Below, one piece after another: positions 47,056 to 51,899 of a stretch of DNA of 51,899 bases. The stretch is from Candidatus Harrisonbacteria bacterium RIFCSPHIGHO2_02_FULL_42_16. GTDB taxonomy: Bacteria; Patescibacteriota; Minisyncoccia; UBA6257; 02-FULL-45-10c. Both the position numbers and the translations under genes were made by a program. The number at the start of each line of letters is the position of its first letter. Position 1 is the stretch's first letter. Below the pieces are notes generated by a model that was not told the origin of the DNA, searched no databases, and saw only the letters and a program-made list of their open reading frames with translations. Location: assembly GCA_001818695.1 (NCBI GenBank), contig MHJG01000020.1:1-51899 (forward strand), written 5' to 3'.

Positions 47056-48174
47056 TTGACGGCATATTATTATGTTTTAGATATGTTAAACAGCTTCAAG
47101 AAACCCGATTCTCCCGTTGCCCTGTTGGTTAAAAATTCTCCGGACTTAATGTCCATGATTAAAGAGGGCGATTTGGTAAACGGAAAATTATTAAAACGCG
47201 CGCCTCGCAAAGTTTATTTTGATTTAGGAAGATTCGGAACCGGCGTGATTTATGGGCTGGAATTTTCCAACGCCAGAGAGGTTTTAAAAAAATTAAAAGA
47301 AGGCGATGAGGTGTCGGCGAAAGTGGTGTCGGTTGAAAATGACGACGGCTATGTTGAATTGTCTTTGGCTGGCGCGGAAAAACAGAAATCCTGGCAAGTA
47401 ATTAAAGAATTATGGGAGAAAGGCGAAGAATTGCCGGTTAAGATTACCGGCGCCAATGTCGGCGGGCTGATGGCGGAGGTGGAAGAATTAAAAGCGTTTT
47501 TGCCGGTTTCTCAGCTTTCCAACGAGCATTATCCGCGCGTTGACGACGGCAGCAAGGAAAAGATTTTGGAAGAATTGAAAAAATTTATCGGCCAAGAGCT
47601 CAAAGTAAAAATTTTGGACGTTAATCCGAGAACTTTCAAATTTATTTTATCCGAACGCGAGGTTACCAATCAGAATGTCAAGGAAAAACTTACCAAGTAT
47701 AAGGCGGGCGATATTGTGGAAGGCATTGTCTCCGGCGTCGCGGATTTCGGCGCGTTCGTTAAATTTGCCGATGACCCGGAAATTGAGGGATTGGTGCACA
47801 TTTCCGAACTGGACCATAAATTAGTTGAAAATCCCAAAGAAGTGGCTAATGTTAACGACCGTGTTAAAGCGAAAATTTTGGAAATTAACAATGACCGCGT
47901 TACTTTGTCTTTGAAGGCGCTGAAAGCCGACCCGTGGCTGAAGGTAGAAGAAAAATATAAAGCCGGAACTGAAATTAACGGCCGGGTGTCGCGATTCAAT
48001 CCGTTCGGCGCTTTTGTGGCTTTGGATTCGGAAATTCAGGGCTTGATTCACGTTTCGGAATTCGGTAGCGTGGAAGAGATGGAGAAACAAATAAAGGAGG
48101 GGCAGAATTATAATTTTTATATTGAATTCGTAAAGCCGCAGGAAAAGAGGATTATTTTGAAGTTGAAGAAGTAG
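47056..48174 (+). CDS. S1 RNA-binding domain protein (ribosomal protein S1-like, 4 repeats)
   Basis: GDIVEGIVSGVADFGAFVKFADDPEIEGLVHISELD and further S1 repeats. Confidence 0.92.
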   Translation: MTAYYYVLDMLNSFKKPDSPVALLVKNSPDLMSMIKEGDLVNGKLLKRAPRKVYFDLGRFGTGVIYGLEFSNAREVLKKLKEGDEVSAKVVSVENDDGYVELSLAGAEKQKSWQVIKELWEKGEELPVKITGANVGGLMAEVEELKAFLPVSQLSNEHYPRVDDGSKEKILEELKKFIGQELKVKILDVNPRTFKFILSEREVTNQNVKEKLTKYKAGDIVEGIVSGVADFGAFVKFADDPEIEGLVHISELDHKLVENPKEVANVNDRVKAKILEINNDRVTLSLKALKADPWLKVEEKYKAGTEINGRVSRFNPFGAFVALDSEIQGLIHVSEFGSVEEMEKQIKEGQNYNFYIEFVKPQEKRIILKLKK

Positions 48175-48186
48175 ATTTGTTTTTGG

Positions 48187-48368
48187 ATAGCTTTTAACTT
48201 TCTTCCGCCAACCAGTACTCGGCTTTAACAAATATTATTCGCTTACTCGGGGAACTCCTCCGGAATTCACCGCCAGCCGGCGGTTCAGTTCCGGTTTCCA
48301 CTCCTCGTTCGCTTCATTTATTTGTAATAAAGCCTGCGTAAGTTGGCTACAAGAAAGTTAAAAGCTAT
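48187..48368. repeat. 182-bp branched palindromic element
   Basis: ATAGCTTTTAACTTTCTT (48187-48204) / AAGAAAGTTAAAAGCTAT (48351-48368) perfect. Confidence 0.8.
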
Positions 48369-48436
48369 TTTACGGCACATTTTTTTAATTTTAAAAGGTT
48401 GGAAGTTAGTTCGTGAGGTAAACCAATAGAGAAACG

Positions 48437-48472
48437 GATACTTGACAAGGTAAATCTTATATGCTATAATAC
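48437..48472 (+). promoter_or_regulatory. Consensus promoter copy B, identical to 23561-23596
   Basis: GATACTTGACAAGGTAAATCTTATATGCTATAATAC. Confidence 0.9.
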
Positions 48473-48520
48473 ATTTGTATCTAAGTTAAGGATACGACAT
48501 CGTACTTTGAGAGGTGAACT

Positions 48521-49036
48521 ATGGATTCCGCAAGGAGAAACAAACTGATTGTCCGCTGGTCGCTTCTGACTGCCGGGCTGATCGCGCTCTTTTGGGCCAG
48601 CTGGTATCTGGTGAACGGTTCAGTGCCGGTGGTGACGTCCATCAAGATGACTCCCAAGTGGACCGTGGCCTTGCCTTTTGGCATATCCCACTGGTGGGAT
48701 GTGCTGATGGGGCCGATCTGGTCTACCATCCTGATTCTGTTCTTTACCAACGAGCAAATCAGAAGGAATGAAGATCTGGCCTTTGGACTGGTCTTTGGAC
48801 TGGTCTATGGACTGGTGGTCTTTGAACTGGCCTATGGACTGGTGGTCTATGGACTGGTCTATGGACTGGTGGTCTGTGGACTGGTGGTCTGTGGACTGGC
48901 CTATGTACTGGCCTTTGGACTGGTGGTCTATGGACTGGTCTATGTACTGGTCTATGAACTGGTAAAGCTGATCCAAATCTTGGCCTTAAAGAACTTTTGG
49001 ACCAAGATCAGCGATTGGCTTCTTGCCAGAAACTAA
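48521..49036 (+). CDS. Membrane protein with GLVY/GLVVY tandem repeats
   Basis: SD and promoter upstream; repeats 48783-48960. Confidence 0.65.
   Translation: MDSARRNKLIVRWSLLTAGLIALFWASWYLVNGSVPVVTSIKMTPKWTVALPFGISHWWDVLMGPIWSTILILFFTNEQIRRNEDLAFGLVFGLVYGLVVFELAYGLVVYGLVYGLVVCGLVVCGLAYVLAFGLVVYGLVYVLVYELVKLIQILALKNFWTKISDWLLARN
48783..48960. repeat. Tandem array of 12-bp and 15-bp units GGACTGG(TGG)YCTRT
   Basis: About 14 units read directly. Confidence 0.9.
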
Positions 49037-49242
49037 GCCGAAAATTCGGACTAAATCCGAAGTCGCAATGCGACTCGCAAGATTTTTTTGCGGGTCGTTT
49101 TTTTGTTTATTTTTGATATTAAATTAAAATATAATTCCCGCCCATCTTCATCTCTATCTCTATCTATATCTATATCTTAACGAGCGAAACATTTTTGTCT
49201 ATTCCGAAGCGGTGTTTGAAAGAAATAAAAATCGAGCATAAT

Positions 49243-49280
49243 TTGACATTTTTATAGCTTTGTTATATACTGTATACAGT
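49243..49280 (+). promoter_or_regulatory. TTGACA-N17-TATACT promoter overlapped by perfect palindrome ACTGTATACAGT
   Basis: Read directly. Confidence 0.75.
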
Positions 49281-49328
49281 TAAGGAGTTCCTGAATTGAC
49301 AACATTATACGAGAGGAGGCGGATAGAA

Positions 49329-50681
49329 ATGACAAAATCGGGGAAGTTTGACGATAAGGATTATCTTCAGCATCTTGGTTTGGGTTCGGAGGGCGGCCAG
49401 TCATTGAAACAGCCGACAGATTCATTCGGGTGGCAAGATGACGGCTCTGCTCCGAGCGGCGATCAGACAGTATGTTCAGTATGTCTTTCCGACGAAGTAT
49501 TGATTCGCGCAACAATTCGGTATCCCGATAATCTCTTTTTACGGGAATATGCCAAGAGAATTGGGGAATTATATAAACCTTTCCAGCAAGAAGAATTCCC
49601 GACTCAATCGGATTTTCAGATATTTAATGATTTTTTCGCCGGAAAATCTGTTCAGTTGAAAGAACTTCAGCCCTTGCTTTTGGGGATTTCGTCAGAGTTG
49701 CAGAATGACAACGGCAAAGAATTAAACGGACTGAGTTTTTCTCCGATGTTTCGTTTTAAGACCGACGGCCGGGGCGGTATTTATAAAAAAGACGGAATAA
49801 AGCAAAAGAAAGGTTCTTTTGCGGCTGTTTTAGTCAATGAGTACCTGCAATTCACCAAAATCCCTTTTGTTTTGAGATTGAATCGGGGCTGGCAAAAAAA
49901 TCCCATTGGAGCGTGCAAAAAAAAAGAACATAGGACGGAGTTAAGGAATTTTCGCTTTGACGGAAGGCCGATACCTTTGTTGACTTACGAAGACGCCCAA
50001 AAAAAATTGCGAGATTTTCGGAATAAAAAGAAAATTGAGTATGTGGAAAAATGGGTTGTCGGAGATGAGCTCAAAAAAATGCTTTCCGGGAAACCCGACC
50101 CGGCCTCTGACCACACGGTAAGGGGGATTATTTTTAGAGTGACATCAACCGCTCTTGAAAAAGGCGTTATGAAGAAATACGGCGAATTGCTTTTGGTTAC
50201 CGAACGCGGTGATCAAAGGCCAAACGGAAAGCCGCCCGCTATTGGTTTTCCCGGAGGAATGGTGGACAGTAATGAGACCTTTTTTGATGCTTTGGTTCGC
50301 GAATCTCAAAATGAGGCCCAGATCAGAGAAGTGCAAGGGGTGGTGGCTTTGATGGCGGAAGTTACCAGTGTTTTGCCCGGTAAGCCAAAGCCGTGCGTTA
50401 CTCATTGGTTTTGGATTGAAGTTGATTCAGAAGCCGGGATGTCTCGAAAGCTTGTTGAGTCGGATGAAATTTATAGGGTGGATTGGTTTCCACTATCCTC
50501 TCTTGCCGGATTTTCCATTCAGAATGCGAATCGTCCGGTAATGGACCCTCGGGTAGTATTTGAAAAGAAGCTTATGTATTTTAGCCATGCCAGAACCGGC
50601 GCGAAATTATTGAGTACGGCCTCCAGAAGGGATTATTTAACCCTGCCGGACAATTGGCCGGTATTTGAAAGCAAGACATAA
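49329..50681 (+). CDS. Protein with C-terminal Nudix domain and ~250-aa unknown N-terminal region
   Basis: IGFPGGMVDSNETFFDALVRESQNEAQI (Nudix-like); SD GAGGAGG. Confidence 0.7.
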   Translation: MTKSGKFDDKDYLQHLGLGSEGGQSLKQPTDSFGWQDDGSAPSGDQTVCSVCLSDEVLIRATIRYPDNLFLREYAKRIGELYKPFQQEEFPTQSDFQIFNDFFAGKSVQLKELQPLLLGISSELQNDNGKELNGLSFSPMFRFKTDGRGGIYKKDGIKQKKGSFAAVLVNEYLQFTKIPFVLRLNRGWQKNPIGACKKKEHRTELRNFRFDGRPIPLLTYEDAQKKLRDFRNKKKIEYVEKWVVGDELKKMLSGKPDPASDHTVRGIIFRVTSTALEKGVMKKYGELLLVTERGDQRPNGKPPAIGFPGGMVDSNETFFDALVRESQNEAQIREVQGVVALMAEVTSVLPGKPKPCVTHWFWIEVDSEAGMSRKLVESDEIYRVDWFPLSSLAGFSIQNANRPVMDPRVVFEKKLMYFSHARTGAKLLSTASRRDYLTLPDNWPVFESKT

Positions 50682-50765
50682 AATCGCCCGCGTTAATTTT
50701 TATAAAAAGCTCCGTGCGTTTCCCGGAGCTTTTCTTTTTGATTAATTTAAAGTATAATTTTGAAA

Positions 50766-51158
50766 ATGGATTATAAAAATCACGCCGTCGCGGCGCTAGT
50801 GGAAGCCCCCGAAGGAATTCCTTTGATTAGGGACCCTAAAAAACCCAGCCCTTCTTATTGGAAATTGGCCGGAGGAAGAAGCGAGGGTGAAGAGACGGCG
50901 GAAATGGCTGCTCAAAGGGAAATACGGGAAGAATTGGGAATTTTTATTCAGCCGGAAGATTTAAAGATTATTTATTCCGAAGACAGAGTAAGCCATATTT
51001 TTACTCTTTTTAGGATAAAAGTTAAATCGCTTGCCGGCATTAAAGGTATCGGTAACGAGGGAGAAGAAATAAAGATTTTTTCTTTAAAACAATTGAAAAA
51101 TCTCCCTGATTTTTTTCCTAATCACCGCAGAATTCTTATTAATTTGGGGTTAATATAG
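50766..51158 (+). CDS. Nudix hydrolase
   Basis: GGRSEGEETAEMAAQREIREELGI. Confidence 0.9.
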   Translation: MDYKNHAVAALVEAPEGIPLIRDPKKPSPSYWKLAGGRSEGEETAEMAAQREIREELGIFIQPEDLKIIYSEDRVSHIFTLFRIKVKSLAGIKGIGNEGEEIKIFSLKQLKNLPDFFPNHRRILINLGLI

Positions 51159-51209
51159 TTTTTGACTATTTAGATAATTTTTATTATTATATATTATATA
51201 GAAAATAAT

Positions 51210-51899
51210 ATGGCGCTTTATAAAAATATTCTTTGGGCTACCGTTACTCTGCTTTTAACGGCGGCGGTTTTTTCAATATTATTTCAAACCGGAAAAGCGC
51301 CGGCGGAATTGACTGTCAGCGAGCTGGCGGGGCGGATAAATAAAGGAGAGGTGGAAAAAGTCATCGTGAGAGGCAACGCTCTTTATATTGATTTAAAAGG
51401 CGGCGAGAAAGCAGTTTCTAAAAAAGAAACGGAATCGGGATTGAGCCAGACCTTGAATAATTATGGCGTGAGCGCCAAATCGTTGCAGTCGGTGGTGGTG
51501 GATGTTCAAGACGAATCCGGCTGGCGTTTTTGGATGGGATTATTATTGCCGACGCTTTTGCCGCTTTTAATAATCGGCGCGATGTTCTGGTTTATTTTCC
51601 GCCAGGCAAAATCCGGCGCCAATCAGGCGTTCAGTTTCGGCCGTTCCAATCTGCGGCTGTTCAGTTCGCCCAAGGACAAATTTTCTTTTAAAGATGTGGC
51701 CGGCCTTAAAGAGCCGAAAGAAGAATTGAAAGAAGTGGTGGATTTTTTGAAGAACCCGAAAAAATTTCTGCAGATGGGAGCGCGGATTCCCAGAGGCGTT
51801 CTTTTAATGGGGGCGCCCGGCACCGGAAAGACCTTGCTGGCCAGAGCCGTAGCCGGAGAAGCGAACGTGCCATTTTTTCATATTTCCGCTTCGGAATTC
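51210..51899 (+). CDS. ftsH: ATP-dependent zinc metalloprotease FtsH, 5' part (truncated by window edge)
   Basis: Two TM segments then [27 protein letters not shown]...[23 protein letters not shown]. Confidence 0.96.
   Translation, partial: MALYKNILWATVTLLLTAAVFSILFQTGKAPAELTVSELAGRINKGEVEKVIVRGNALYIDLKGGEKAVSKKETESGLSQTLNNYGVSAKSLQSVVVDVQDESGWRFWMGLLLPTLLPLLIIGAMFWFIFRQAKSGANQAFSFGRSNLRLFSSPKDKFSFKDVAGLKEPKEELKEVVDFLKNPKKFLQMGARIPRGVLLMGAPGTGKTLLARAVAGEANVPFFHISASEF

Noticed and set aside
48514-48976. Alternative-frame ORFs across the tandem repeat (e.g. WSLDWSMDWW, DQSIDHQSIDQ)
   Set aside because: Arise from frame-openness of a 3n repeat; promoter and SD support only the 48521 frame.
1-51899. 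CRISPR array or cas genes
   Set aside because: No regularly spaced direct repeats with unique spacers and no Cas-like ORFs; the TGTTTYACR array is irregular and bidirectional.

Overview
The window looks like a chromosomal segment of a small-genome bacterium, probably of the Candidate Phyla Radiation (Patescibacteria/Parcubacteria-like); this taxonomy is inferred from gene content and protein style only. Recognisable housekeeping genes include ftsK/spoIIIE, a rodZ-like gene, recA, a yvcK-like gene, sppA, cca, tyrS, clpP, tig, hppA, nusA, yraN, gyrA, an S1-domain protein and the 5' end of ftsH. There are seven tRNA genes (His, Phe, Arg, Pro x2, Gly, Leu). Many accessory single-gene units with their own near-consensus promoter and hairpin terminator lie among them. 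The most striking feature is a ~1.8 kb element at the 3' end of tRNA-Phe (about 13738-15585). It has a 20-bp direct repeat of the tRNA 3' end, 124-bp terminal inverted repeats, and a HTH-Nudix-HAD cargo, but no visible recombinase. Other signals: a phosphomannomutase split in two by a promoter-PP2C-terminator unit; an R-M-like island whose methylase is bracketed by 50-bp direct repeats; a toxin-antitoxin/lipoprotein block bracketed by a 178-bp duplication; a 120-bp MITE-like palindrome with a 7-bp target duplication exactly at the tig start codon and a related layout at gyrA; several palindromic elements and heptanucleotide repeats inserted in frame in housekeeping proteins; an array of parS-half-site-like TGTTTYACR motifs; an identical 36-bp promoter driving two unrelated orphan genes; and a caspase/legumain-like orphan protein. 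No CRISPR array, rRNA, integrase or transposase was found. No database search was possible.
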